Positions 13,426-26,100 of a stretch of 64,000 nucleotides of DNA are shown here, in pieces (the stretch's first letter is position 1; every line of letters starts with the position of its first letter). The position numbers were made by a program, and so were the translations under genes. The notes under the pieces are model-generated. The model ran no database searches, was not told where the DNA came from, and was given only the letters and a program-made list of their open reading frames with translations. Location of the stretch: positions 66,722,134-66,786,133 of the forward strand of contig NC_064435.1 of the NCBI RefSeq assembly GCF_023343835.1, given 5' to 3'. The stretch comes from Lagopus muta. Its lineage: Eukaryota; Chordata; Aves; Galliformes; Phasianidae.

Positions 13426-14613
13426 GCTTACTATTCCTTGAAGGAATAACATTGCTTTAACCATATTGTCCTAAACATCCCATACATACTTGAAATTATA
13501 TTAATCTGTCCTGCCAAATAGAAACATTCCAGAGTTGTAACCGTTTACAGAGATTCCAAACCACGGCAATTACAATCCACCACTTTAAACTGATTACTTA
13601 AGCACAGGAATGCCCCTGTGTATCATCAAGAAGTCTAGACAGTAGTGCAAAGATTAGATTCTAACCTTTGTATTGAAGAGCCCCAATCAGGACCTAAGAA
13701 TTTGCACAGAGAATCTTTGTCCCAAAGATCTCACAGTCTGCACTTCATTGTTTATTTAGGGCCTCACTATCATTGACAAAGTCCTAAAAAACAGCTGTCA
13801 AATTTACAATTGTCATGCTATTTTTTGAATTAGTTGTTTCTCCCCCCACCATTCAACTAGTGCTACACAAGTTAGCAATTCTCTAATTCAGTGTAATTAT
13901 TGTGACTAAGACATGGTTTTGAAAGGCAAAGGCAATGCTTCATAAAGGCATCTTTTAGAAAGATTTGTTTCAAAGATACAGTTGCACGTAGGGTACAAAA
14001 AAAATCTTGAATCCTCAAATATGTTAGTACATTTCATACCCTAATTCAACCATAGCTATAATTAATCTTTCTATATTCAGAATTAATTCCCTATGTTCTG
14101 TGTGTCTATTAAAGCTTGTCTTTAGTTTTATATATTATACTTGCCTCCCTCTTGAAGTGGAAAGATTTATTATGCTCACTTGTTGAAAGACTTTCATTGT
14201 TCAGGCTATTAGTTTGATTCATCCTCAAGTTTTTAAAGGTCAGCTGCAAACCCACAAACAGCTTGACAAACAACCAACCTTTATAGACGAATATCAAATT
14301 TATGTGATATTATATCATTCTCATACTCTTGTAATTTCAGCAATCTAGTTCCTGGCATGTCATTTAAAGATACGAAGTTGCTGAATTATTCATGGATTCA
14401 AAAGACCAATAAATTGTTTAGAACTACCTTGCTTTCTTGGATATCTGTTCTCACTTAAATTATTTCAATTTCAAGCAATCTAGTCAGAATTATACAATAA
14501 CCAAAACCACAACTGCATTTGAGTGTTTCCTTATTAATTACATTAGCTCCTATAAATCAGTTCAACAAAAGATGCTCAAATCTTTATGCCTGTATGTTAT
14601 ACAATATAACTTG

Positions 14614-14777
14614 CGCAAGGATGTTGTGGATGCCCCATCCTTGGAGGCATTCAAGACCAGGCTGGATGTGGCAGCAGGCAGCCTGATCTAGTGGCTGATG
14701 ACCTTTCAATGGCAGGGGGGTTGAAACTAGATAATGTTTGAGGTCATTTTCAACCCAGTCCATTCTATGATTCTATG
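14614..14777 (+). mobile_element. CR1 LINE 3' fragment
   Basis: A short 5'-truncated CR1. It retains the extreme C-terminus of ORF2, readable as DVVDAPSLEAFKTRLDVAAG, and the 3' UTR with the TGGCAGGGGGGTTGAAACTA block. It ends in two ATTCTATG octamers at 14762-14777, which fixes the + orientation. About 160 bp remain, too short to encode any activity. The open frame running into it from 14437 is a chance fusion of flanking DNA and CR1. Confidence 0.95.
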
Positions 14778-14856
14778 GTAACTTATACTTTGATCATGTT
14801 TAGAAGCAATGAGTGTAGTGCTATTGCAGCGTCATAACAGATAATTTTCCTTTACT

Positions 14857-14884
14857 TATGTGCGTACACATGCACATATACACA
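14857..14884. repeat. 28-bp alternating pyrimidine-purine run
   Basis: Starting TATGTGCGTACACATGCACA, the run alternates pyrimidine and purine without a break for 28 positions. Such runs can adopt Z-DNA under negative supercoiling. It is a structural potential only. Confidence 0.7.
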
Positions 14885-15994
14885 GACACAAAAAGTAAAA
14901 ATGCTTTTTCCTAGCCAGCAGCCATTTAAAACAATTATTGTTCTGTCAGTAGAACTGGTGATTAGTACCTCATACATATTAAAAATTTGGTATAGAGAAC
15001 CCCATCAGAATTTCAGCTTACATTTCATAGCAATTAAAGTTTAATTTAGGAAGAAAAGGACGTGATAAGGAAGAAAAAAGGTAGCCTTGTTCCAGGTCTA
15101 TATCTCTGGTCCCAGTTCACATTATTTGCTCTACTATTAGTAATCTATTCTGTGTTTTGAAGTATTTTCAATGGAAAGCAGTCTTTTTATATACTGTCTG
15201 GGGAAAAGAAATGTAAAATGATTTTTCTTTGATATTTGAGAGGGCAGAAATTGTAGAGTACATATATAGATATTTTCTAGAAAAACCTCAGATTAAGAGT
15301 AAAAAAACCATTATCTAAAGATATCTTAACTCTCCCATGGGGATGGGATCAGTTGTATGATATCTGAGCTATTTATAGTCAACATCTTATTCATTATCAC
15401 TCCTCTGTTTGAAAGTGAAAGGCCTTGTATCTCTATGACGATTGATTTTTGTTTTTAATATGTATTTGTTTTTGTTTTTAGAAATTGCTTCTAAAACTGA
15501 CTAGTTTTTCAGTACTGCTTAATGGCCTATTTAACTCAGTCACTGTACACATGTGGTTGACTAACTACTTTGCAATCCTTTAATATTCTTTTCTTTTTTT
15601 TTAAATGCCTCAAGTATTTCATCAGAAACATAATCAGAATTGTGTCATATGGAAGAAATAAACATAGGACTAGCCCTAAACTCTATCCACTGAAGATTTT
15701 AAATACTACAGAAGACTATAGTGGGAAACGCATCACAATAAACTGAATATTTTCAATTATCCTTCACATAAAATAATTAATTAATTCTGAAATACTATAA
15801 TGGAATTTCCTCAAAAATTCTTTAAAGTCATTGCATACATCTGTGACATTCTCATAGATCTATAAGGTCTTGCAAGTGCTTTATCACATCCCAAAAAGCT
15901 AGGATTTTATAAACCAAAAGGGAGAAGACTGAGAAAGGAATACAGCAAATGCATGCTATCACAGTCCATATGTTTCCATTTCTGGGAATAAACA

Positions 15995-16014
15995 ATTCAG
16001 TGTCATTCAGTGTC
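15995..16014 (+). repeat. Tandem 10-bp duplication
   Basis: ATTCAGTGTC is repeated twice head to tail without mismatch. It is probably replication slippage; nothing else is attached to it. Confidence 0.85.
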
Positions 16015-17818
16015 AATTTTGACACATTGTGAGGCTTTGATATGTCCCTTTAAATATCAGAAAGAGACTATCTTACCTAACATTACAAAAAATCAGTGCT
16101 AATTCCAAATATAAGCCAAGATGAGAGACACACTAAACCCTACGTCTAGCTATAAGGCGATTCCTTTAATATCTGGTAAGATGATAATAGAGTTGGAGCT
16201 TCTTAATTATGTCACTGACCTGTTTTTTCTTCCCATTTTAATTACTTATATCGTAAGGCCTTTTTTCATCTATTTTCCAAATCATAATTGATTTCGCAAC
16301 TTTAAAGACTGTTTTAAAATCCTTTTACTTGTTTTTGTCAAAGATACTTGTAACCTTGATTTCACATACACACTAGGCTTTTCACCCAAAGTGTCTATCT
16401 CATTCTCCATCATAACAAGTCCAGCTTCAGATCAGCTTCTCATAGGAGATGCAGAGTAGCTGTGGGGATGAAAAGAGTTAGTACTACCTGAATTACAAAG
16501 GCCTAAAGGCAAAATGTAATATCTGCCAGAAATGGCAAGTTATTTTTGGCTTCTTTTTTTTTTTCATTCAAGAGTAAAAAGATGTGAAAGTAGACAAAAG
16601 AGTATAAAAGGAAAAATTCTCTGATTAACTCCAGAGGCAGATCAGCTGGCTGATGCTCTTATTGCTTCTTTATAACAGGAAAAACATCTATAGCTGGCCT
16701 CTCAAAATTAGCAAGTATTGGAAGAATACTTTTGGCTAGGTACTAAAGTTATTAATAACAAAAATGTATCTTGAGGCTCAAGCCCATATGCGTTTGTATA
16801 TCAACCTTACTGCTGCCACAGAAATTGGCATTTATAAGACAAAGCTGAATAAAGACCATCACTCTTTTCCAGATTTTTCATTACTAGACTCTCCAGTTCT
16901 ATTCCTTCCAGGCTTTAAACAATTTTCAACAGAACATTTTGATATGCTCCTTTGTCATATCCTAGAACAGCACAGTTACTATTGTAGCTGCCGCATACAC
17001 CCATCTTTAAATAAAAACATACAAAGAACGATACAAAAACACTCTGAAGTGTTAAGAGTACAACTTTAAACCAAGGTGTAGTCTTGGAGCTCTGTGCAGA
17101 GAAAAAAGCCAATTCAAGGAAGACACACATACTCATTGCCTGCAGACTGCTGCCATGGCACAATCCTGCCTAATGCTGCAATTCCAATTCAATACCCCAC
17201 TCATCTTTCCTCACCCTTTTCTAGCAGACTAATAGAGCACTGCTGGCTCAGACACATGCAAGTTATCATGATCTTAATGGGTCATGCCGCTAAGCTGAAG
17301 TTAGCCATCTGCCTGATGCTTTTAGCCTACTTCAGTTATGAGATAACACATTTCGTTTCATCTCCAGTGTTAAGAGCTAAATGTACAATAACATGACTTC
17401 ACTCAAATATGAAACTGAACTGTATTCTCTTTCAAATTGACAGGCAAAGCATGCACCCAACTAATGGATAGCAAAGGTTAGCTGAAGGGAGGAAACTTGT
17501 TAAGCCATTACCACTCAATCATGCTAATGAAAGCTTTAATCTAATATGTTTTTACAGTGTATCTGCACTGGTAAATGTCATTAAGAACTGCTTCATGAAC
17601 AGTTACTCCTGCTGAGATGAGAAAAAACAATCCATAAAGCTGTGTAGTTCATTTGTGATGCTTGATAGATCATACAGCATTTTTTACATACAAGCTGATC
17701 ATACTTCATCTAGAATAAGCTAAATAGGCCTGAACAAAGACATATTATATTCAGATGTAGGCTACCCTCCTTTTTTGAATAGTCTACTAATGTATCATGA
17801 ATAGCTTTGTTTCTAGTA

Positions 17819-18118
17819 GGTTGCTCAAGAAGTAATGCATCCTATTTATTTCCATGGAAACTACGACAGATACAAAGGTACAAAGGAGTATACAATGGCT
17901 TCAATTTTACCTGCATGGAGGAATTCAACAACACATCTTCACTTCATCTTGTCAGCTGCCACTCTGTTAGAATGCCCCTCTGCTGCCATCTGTCACACAG
18001 CAACAAAATATAACTAGATATTGGTGGGAAGATTCAGCTTCTACTGCCACGTCAACATCCTCTTCTGATGTCATGGGCTATGTAATCAAACAGGAAGCAT
18101 GACTTTCAAAACAGGATT
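17819..18118 (-). mobile_element. Mariner (Galluhop-type) deletion derivative
   Basis: A Tc1/mariner-type DNA transposon remnant of about 300 bp, homologous end to end with the copy at 58741-59268 but lacking most of its middle. The left part holds CCTATTTATTTCCATGGAAA; near 17900 it jumps directly to the segment that encodes the transposase N-terminus on the minus strand (ACCTGCATGGAGGAATTCAA). It then runs through CATCTGTCACACAGCAACAA to a degraded right end, AGGAAGCATGACTTTCAAAA. A TA dinucleotide precedes the left end at 17817-17818. The DDE/D core is absent, so it could only have moved with transposase supplied in trans. The ends are eroded and exact boundaries may be off by several bases. 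Confidence 0.85.
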
Positions 18119-20353
18119 TATTTAGTCTGGGGATCTCATTTACACAACAAGTAAAAAAAACCTACACCTAGATTTATTGTAATTAATAGATTATTCTGGA
18201 CTGACTTACTAAAATCAGAAAGTAATTGGCTAGATCTCAAAGACATGGGTGATCATTCAGTTTAAAAAAAAAAAACAACAAAACAAAACAAATCAACAAC
18301 AACAAAAAAAAAAAAAAACAAAACACTACTGCCACTGCTGTCTCTTGTTGGTCCAAAAGATATTTCCTATACATTAAAAGGAAACAATAAGGTTCCTAAA
18401 TATTTTATTTTTTTCTCAGGGCACCTTGATACAAAGCAAAACCAAAAAGTCACCTGCATCTCTTCATCTTTAATTAGTTCAGTATTTCTTAATTTAATTA
18501 ACTGTACAGTGCAAATTACAGCAACAGCAATACCTTACATATTTTCCTTCTGCATAAGACATGCAAGTTCCAGAATCAGCTCACCACGCACTCCTAATCA
18601 TTAAATCATAACAAAGCAACAGTGTACAGAGAAAGATGCTGTTATAGAGTAATCATTTAGTTCTTTCGTGTATGAAAACCTAAGAAGGGTTTTGAGTTAT
18701 TTATTCTTTTATTTACACAACACAGTGAATTTGTATTGTTCCATATCATAAAAATTTAATTTATAGATTACATTTCTCGTACTCATCTTCCTATTAAGAA
18801 CTCATTGTTGCCTCATCTATAGCGAAGAGCAGACTGCTTCAGGCTGGATTCAGACCTGAAAGTGTCACTTGGGCAATTTCATAGCCAAAAATATCTGCTT
18901 TGTTTTTGAAAAGGAAGCAGCCCCTGACGAAGATAAATACAATTTCAGAACCTTTTTCAGCCAGTAGAGAACATCCCTAGTGACAGTTTTCTCCTCAGTG
19001 GGTATGAAAACCCTTCCAAGCCCAGTGTTAATTGTAAGCTATTATAAATTTGACATTATGTACTACATCTCGACTTCTTGAGTTAATTGGTTAAAACAGT
19101 GCCATTTGTCTACATGACTACCTTCTCTTTGCCTAATAATGTGAAACAATTCACAACGTGGTAGACTTCCCAAAGCTGGATGCTTAATCTAAGTAATGAG
19201 AGTATTCATCACAGTCCAGTGAGGACAGTCAAGTTCTAGACAATGGAAACAATTTATGTTTGTTTAATGACCCTTCCTGCTGAACAAGTGATTTTCTTCT
19301 TGGGAATGCACCAGGTATGAGTTATGTATATATCTATATCTGTATGTACATAGATCCCTAAGAAAGGCCTTTTGTTGCCAGGCTTATTTAACTAGTTGAA
19401 GGCAAAAATAAAATCTTCAATTAAATCTGTCATATACATTATCTGCATAATTTAAAATTTCAGTGCACAGCAAATGGTCAAATTGTGTTCCATCTTGACA
19501 AAAATAATTTTGGTTTAAGAAAGCATGGTTGATCTCATGAAGAACAGAGTAGTTGCATTTCTTACACATGCTCCAGCAGGAGCAGCACTAGCTCAGGGCT
19601 CTGTGAACTCATTGCAAAAGACCATATGCATCTTGCATAGCTTACAAACATACAGTGCTCACCTTTAACCATTTCTTTATACTGGTAGTCTACTTTTTCC
19701 TCTTACATAAAAGTTTTATGAATTTAACAGCAAAATCCTACTTCTTACTTCAGGTATTATACACAGCAAAAGAGTTTGCAGTGGAACTCTACACAATATT
19801 TGCAGTAGCTGAAGCATATATGAACAGAGTGATGGGTCAAGAGAGAACCTCTTAAAAATGTCCCAGAAAACTGATGCTTTTGGAAAACCCTTTTCTGTCT
19901 CAAAACAAAATCTTCAGTGTATGTGTTTGTGAAGGTTTTCAGTTTTGACCTATATTTACAGGATATAAGACATGTAAACTGATCTTTCTGAAGATGTGAT
20001 TACTCATACTCCAGTGAGAGCTGCTGGGTGGTTAGCAAGTTAGTAAATGGAAAAGATTAGCCAATTTCATCATGTAAATACAAATTAACATGAGGACTGG
20101 AAAGTATCTATAAGAAGTAAGGTCTTTGAAAATAATATACCCTTTTCAAATACTTGAAAGCTGTTTGTTAAATAAGACACTGATATTTAAGAGGAAGAGA
20201 GGAATGACAAGATTATTACTTCCTATAAGTGGATTCAGAATAAGAAATAAGAAAAAAAATAAGAAAATTTAGTTTTATCCCTGAGTTGACACTGGTGGTT
20301 TATCCATTCTATAATATACCCTATAAATCAAGAGAAATTTCAATATACACATA
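18119..20353. other. Unique AT-rich non-coding stretch
   Basis: No gene is seen. It contains an A/C-rich simple-sequence run at about 18263-18326. Otherwise nothing is recognised. Confidence 0.55.
18263..18326 (+). repeat. A-rich/(CAA)n simple sequence
   Basis: Poly-A interrupted by C, with units AAC, AAAC and a run of about 15 A. It is low-complexity sequence of microsatellite origin. Confidence 0.9.
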
Positions 20354-20550
20354 TGTAGTTCCAGAAGTGACATCTCCTATTTATTTCCACTGAAACCAGA
20401 ACACATACAAAAAAACTATTTGATAAAGCAAACTCCCCAGCTATAAAGCATTATATATTCAACATAGTCACTGCATAGCACACTTCTGCCAACAACGAAC
20501 AAGAGCCTTCCTGCCACAGTCACAAAAATCTGCATGGACATTCAGAATAC
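20354..20550 (-). mobile_element. Mariner (Galluhop-type) end fragment
   Basis: The left end, with TA at 20352-20353, carries CATCTCCTATTTATTTCC and matches the left third of the copy at 58741-59268. The shared landmarks are ACTATTTGATAAAGCAAA, ATATTCAACATAGTCACTGC and AACGAACAAGAGCC. Read on the minus strand, the last part resembles the mariner transposase C-terminal tail, GRKALVRCWQKC. The transposase N-terminal half and the right terminal repeat are not recognisable after about 20550, so the copy is truncated or rearranged. Confidence 0.8.
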
Positions 20551-21366
20551 AGCTTACCTTTCTTGCCTCTATCAGCATTTTTGAAATTTTGGAGCAAGGT
20601 GAAAAATTATTTTCTGCTCCTTTTTTTTCTGTCAAAAAAGAAGTACAAAAACACACCATACCACCTGTTTATCATGTGATGAATGATACAAACTTTCTTG
20701 CTTTCACATGCCCTCCCCCACTCCAAAAAACACCAAACAAACAACACCAAAAGAACAACAACCAAAAAAAAAAAATAACAACTAAGACAAAAAATTAATT
20801 CACTGCAACAGGTAAAATGTAATGACAGTGTAATAAGTTTCAGATGCTGCACAAGGGCACTCTGGTTAATAGAATCATATTTCATAACTTTAATTACATT
20901 TTTTTCATTTAGTGCAGGTCATCAGTAGATATCTCTGCCTTTTTCTTAGATGATCTTCTTTAACCAGAAGTAGATGGCTCAAAGTTGAGGTTTAGATTAT
21001 TTGCCTTGTAGATGAATCTCCTGCTCCTCCCTGCATTCCTGAGTCATTGCATACATCTGCTTGTCCCTCAGGAGGCATTTCCAAAGAAAACAAAGGAAAC
21101 AGACAGCAAAAAATTAAAGGTATATGAGCTTTTTAGGTAGCCTGAGAACCATGACTGAACTTACTATTCTGTTGATCTTGCCTGATCAGACACAGCCTGT
21201 GAATAATGACTCATTTGTGAATAATAACCTTGCTATTCTTTATGACAACTGTTGGTAAAAACTCACTTGAGCTTTGAAAACGTTGCTGTTTCCCTTTCCT
21301 CTGATATAATATTCAACTGATACGACAAGTAATTTAAAAGGAAGATGGTTTAAGTTTTTGGTTTGC

Positions 21367-21397
21367 TTTTTTTTTTGTTTTGTTTTGTTTTGTTTGT
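21367..21397 (+). repeat. (TTTTG)n microsatellite
   Basis: A T-run passing into about four TTTTG units. Simple slippage repeat. Confidence 0.85.
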
Positions 21398-23088
21398 TAG
21401 GTTCTGTAATTACTGGATCAGAGAAAGGCTACTCAACACATGCTTTCATAAGAAATGAAGATACTATCATAGTTTATGTAGTAATTTTAAATATGTGTAT
21501 ATTTAAATAAAGGAGAAAGAATCAAGCATCATTTAACAGATGAATTGGTAATCAGTAATGTGGTGAACATATAGTCTCTGTGTACTTTATACTGAAATTA
21601 CTGTATGAGGTTGTTGTGCTATTGTATATCTTCCAAATCATGCATGGTGTCTTTGTTTTATGTGTCTTTATGTCTAATATGGTGGATACTCATCTTTACA
21701 AGAGGGATGGCAGGGGTGCAACTGTCATTATTTTTTCACGTTTTTAACTTGCTTGGTTTTGTGGACTTTTTTTGACCAGAATTTCTAGCTCTGTTTGCAA
21801 GAACTAGAGCTGCTAATAAGTGTTTTTTCCTGCACAAAAATCCCTACTGTGAGTGACCCTTAGGCACATATCATTTTGGTACAAATGCACTGCATTTTGT
21901 CACGAATGGCCACTTAACAGAGAAGTGTCCTCCAGAATAGGGAACGTTAAAAATACACCAAGGACAAAACAAATTTAGGAATAAAAGTATTGAAGATCAC
22001 CTACTTTCCAGGTAAATGTAATCGCAGCCAGAATAGAGTATTACATATAAAAATATCTAAATAACTTTCAAATTAAGATGCATTTTATAATATATACAGA
22101 AAAAAAAGCCAAACCTTAGTACCAGATGTTCCAAGACTGTGTTCCAAAGTATATTTATGTTTGAGTAAAATTACTCGCAGTATGTAGGTCCCCTTCATAC
22201 CAAATATAATAATAAAAGTTAACAGCATAGAATCTTTGTGTCATCCAAACCAGAAAACATTGTGGTGTTAAATACATAAAGTAAGGATGTTTTTATGTGA
22301 TGTGCAGTTTCCTGCTTCATGTTGGTCTTCACCTGCACAATTGCATTCCTATTTCACGTATATGTTTGATGCAGAGACCTCCTATGTAACAACAGTAACA
22401 AGTAGTCACACAATATAATGTAATTTTACGTGTCCTTAAACACAAGGTTTCAGTTACAGAGACATGCAAAACATCAGGCTGAAACTGATTAGAACAGCAT
22501 AGATTTTTTGTGTGGTATATTAAAATCAAATATTTTATGTTTATTAGCTGTAAATATAAATAAGGTATTCATATTAGAAATAAGTCTCTATAAGGATACA
22601 TGGGACTCTAACATCTTTATAAACACAAAGAGAGGATGCCAAGACTTGTCAGGCTTTGTCATTATTGCTTCTGATTTAAAAAGGAATCTAAATAACTAAA
22701 TTAAGTTTTTAAATGTTGATTTATCGGCCATGCTACTCATGTTTCTCTTACTCAACAGCAATGTTTCTGTAATAGGGACAATATAATGTAAGGTAATAGC
22801 ACTTCCACCAGTCTCCTAGATAGAATGGCATTCTTTTTTCTTTTTTTTTTTTTTTTTAAGCAGCAAAATCTCATGTTCCCAATGGTCAGTGGTACATGAG
22901 GTATACTCTTTTGGGACATTTAATTATCTCAGGAGTTTTAGAGAAACTGTATGAAGGAAATGGCACAGCCTTTAGGAAAGGAATCCCAACAGGACAAGTG
23001 ATTCAAAGCAGGCAGCTCCTGCGGAGAGCTTCTAGAAACTTCTTACACCTTTAGGGCACAAATCTGAATTCAGAGTAATAATTCATAA

Positions 23089-23108
23089 TTTTTTTTTTTT
23101 TTTTTTTT
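23089..23108 (+). repeat. T20 homopolymer
   Basis: Twenty uninterrupted T. Nothing is attached to it. Confidence 0.9.
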
Positions 23109-26100
23109 GAGACATCACATTGTAACTTATTATAGGTACACATGCACACTGTCCATCTTCATTAAGGTAAACCTCATTTCCCTTCTAAGATGTGGATGTG
23201 TTTTTTGCCAGGATCAAAACTCTGCAATTACCTAAAGACCTCATGATAGTTAAAACACATAGTTTCACAATAAATCTGAAAGTATCTAGCTTTGTTAAGC
23301 AGAGGCTGCTACCCTTCTTGCACCTTCTTTGAAATATAGCCTTAGCTCTTTTAAGTCTTTAGATACAATTTTAAATATATCAGAATGTGAATGCTACATA
23401 ATTTTAAATGTTCTTTTGTGCTGTGTCACAGACAGATCAGGTTCATAAATTTCTACCATCAGAATATTAAGAAATAGCTTTTCACCCTTCAAAACAACAG
23501 TAAGAACAAAACAAAGAAAAGGGGAATTAATTCTTATTGCTAAAGACAAACACAAATCTTCCTTTTCCCACTGGAATTTTAAGCACATTAATTTGCTATT
23601 CACCCAGGAAACACCACAAGTTATGTGCACTCCATCCTAATCTTTTAACTGGAAACAATGAAAGTTTTGTAATAAATATTTCCCCAAAAGCCAGTTTATT
23701 GTTGTTAAAATAATTGGAAATCTGAATTTCATCACTCATTGACATGTTTCTTATTATCTGTTGTAGAATTCAGAAAGTTACATATTTATGATCAAACCTG
23801 GCAGTACTCTCTAGATTTATATACCAAATACAGTCTCTTCCAATTTGCAGCTTCAGTCGACACATTTAATACAGTGCATACTTTTCCAATTATTCTTCCA
23901 CTGAAGCAAGGAAAATACCAGCTAAGATGCAAATTAGCTGCTAAACATACATTCCAACCCTGCATCCAGAGCTTTCGTTAGGTCACTCTAGAGAGGAATT
24001 TAAGACTATTCCAAGGATTGAGTTAACTTAATACTAATTGATTTATTTTAATTTTTCATAGTTAATTTTGCCAAAACTATGAACACATCTGCTTCAGCTA
24101 ATTCAAGGTAATTCACTTAAATTATTATTCAGTTTGAAATGACTCAGCAGTTTCAAACAGTGTTCTTTAGGTACACTGTTTGTGGGACTATTCCAAAAAA
24201 CAATGCCAGAAATCAATGCAATTTAACAACAGAGCTGTTAGGGCATTGACAATTTCTGATAATCTGGCATTGGACCTAACCAAAATTCACGGGGGGGAGG
24301 TACAGAGGAGCATTCTTTCCAACGTTCACTATATCAAAGCATGAATATTAGAATATTTTCTGTAAAACCCATCACAGTATGTCTATCAATGTATTAATTA
24401 AGACAACCACCGAAGAAACCTTTACATGTTAAACATTAAGAAGTGCATTTCCTAAATAGTTGAACTGCTTCATTTTCTCTGGCTCTCCTGACTCAGAATA
24501 ACATGTCTATCATATTCTTAACTGTTGTTTTCTTTAAAATACCTGAAGACTAAAACCATTCACTTCAATATCAGCTCATAGTATTGACTGTAAGACAAGA
24601 AATGCAGGGAGAGGTAGAGGCAATAAAAACACTGCAGTTATCTGAAAATTTCAGGAGATTAGATCACAGTTAAATTAAATTTTATTTAGATTTACACGTT
24701 TTGTATCAGCAAAATAATTAAAACTATGAAGAATACAAGATCCTGAAAGTTAACCCCCCCCCCAAAAATGCAACAAAAAACAACAAAGAAAAAGAAGCAG
24801 AAAAAATTCCTATTACCAAGACATAAATAGATTTTTCTGCTTCTGAATGAAACTAAAATAAAATTTACATGTTTTTTTCTAAAGTTCCTTTTCTCAGTAC
24901 TCTGTTCCCTATATGCTTAATACTTTTTATCTCATTTTGAGCCAGAACTCACGAATCTTTCAGTACATCAGATGATAATTTTGGAAACCTGAAAGCATCT
25001 TTAAGTTGCAAGAAATATTCATTAACAACATTGAAATCTGAAATATGTTTTTATTGGTCAAATATTTCTGGAGATATTTCCTTTGATAGACTGTAATTAT
25101 CCTTATGTAAGACTCAGAGGACATCAAACTTATGCAATTTTATCACATTTAAATCTTCAAATTCATACACTTCCCTTCAAAGAAGAGTATATTTCATATT
25201 GAAATTGGCTGTGCTATACTGGAAAGCCTTCTTGAAATTAACTGAATATTTTCTAGTTTACGTATGATCATCTGCCTTATTCATTTCACTGACAATGAAA
25301 AAGATATTCTGAGGTAGCTACTAAAACTGACACATTCCAGCTATAGGGATAGCAACCTGTGATTCAAGACAGTCGCATTTTATTTCTGATTCTTTAAGTG
25401 ACCTGCTCTGCAAACTAGAGCAAGTTTTATCTTACCTTTCTTTTCTTTTGTTTGCTCTCTCAATTTGCCCTTCTGGATGCTCCTACAAGAATAGACCAAT
25501 GTCCCAGGGAGGCCTCACCAAGGCTTCACCAATCTCAGCAAGGTCTTCCAGACATTTTGTGTTAGATTCCATGATTAAATAATGAACAGGAAGTGTTACT
25601 GTTTGTGGTTTATAAATACACATGGATGAAGTGCTATTTTGTCCTGAATGGACAAGATTTTGAGAATCTGATATTCCAGATTTCCACAGATAATTAAACT
25701 CAACTAGGCAATCTCACTACCCCAAAGATATATTGACTCCCAAAGCAAGAAACAGTGAGACCAAGAAGACCTTTTGTGAAGCGTTAAGGTGACCAGAGTC
25801 CCAACAAGAGTACAGACCAAATTCTTAAATTATTGTGCTCTCTTTCTTTTAGTCTGAAGTGGAAAAGTAATTACAACAGTTCTTAGTAGCGATAGATCAT
25901 CATTTCACTGATTCTGGTAGACTGATATTTTTTACTCATAATTTGGAAATTGTTTAACAGTGTCATTAATTGCAAATTTGAAATATTCTCATGTGATAGA
26001 TTCTCCTGTTTGTCTGGAACTTCTCTTTTATGGACGTGCTGGTAGAGGGATTACATGTAGACATTACAGCTGTTGCACATAGATGCTATACATGCTATCT

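Larger units (their letters stand above)
3152..14613. other. Unique AT-rich non-coding stretch
   Basis: About 11.5 kb in which I recognise no gene, RNA or dispersed repeat. Contents seen: an A18 tract at 5377-5394 with AATAAA at 5349-5354, A-rich runs near 7063, 11630 and 11742, an A/C-rich run near 13101-13130, a T39 tract at 13383-13421, and a 16-bp palindromic double E-box at 10547-10562. The longest frames, about 60-100 codons, have no recognisable domain and show no coding-like composition. Confidence 0.6.
14778..17818. other. Unique AT-rich non-coding stretch
   Basis: No gene or named repeat is seen. It holds an alternating pyrimidine-purine run at 14857-14884, a 10-bp tandem duplication (ATTCAGTGTC twice) at 15995-16014, and a TATA-box-like TATAAAAGG at 16603-16611 that is not followed by a recognisable exon. 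Frames of about 100 codons at 16764-17069 and 17094-17396 show no domain. Confidence 0.55.

Noticed and set aside
16603-17069. TATAAAAGG followed by a 101-codon frame
   Set aside because: A TATA-like string is common in AT-rich DNA; no CpG island, no initiator, and the frame has no protein family features.
17807-18017. Two overlapping + strand frames of 60-68 codons
   Set aside because: Both are antisense readings of the deleted mariner copy.
25490-25560. Segment GGGAGGCCTCACCAAGGC, superficially like the CR1 GTGAGGCCTCACC block
   Set aside because: Neighbouring CR1 blocks are absent and the similarity is confined to about a dozen bases.
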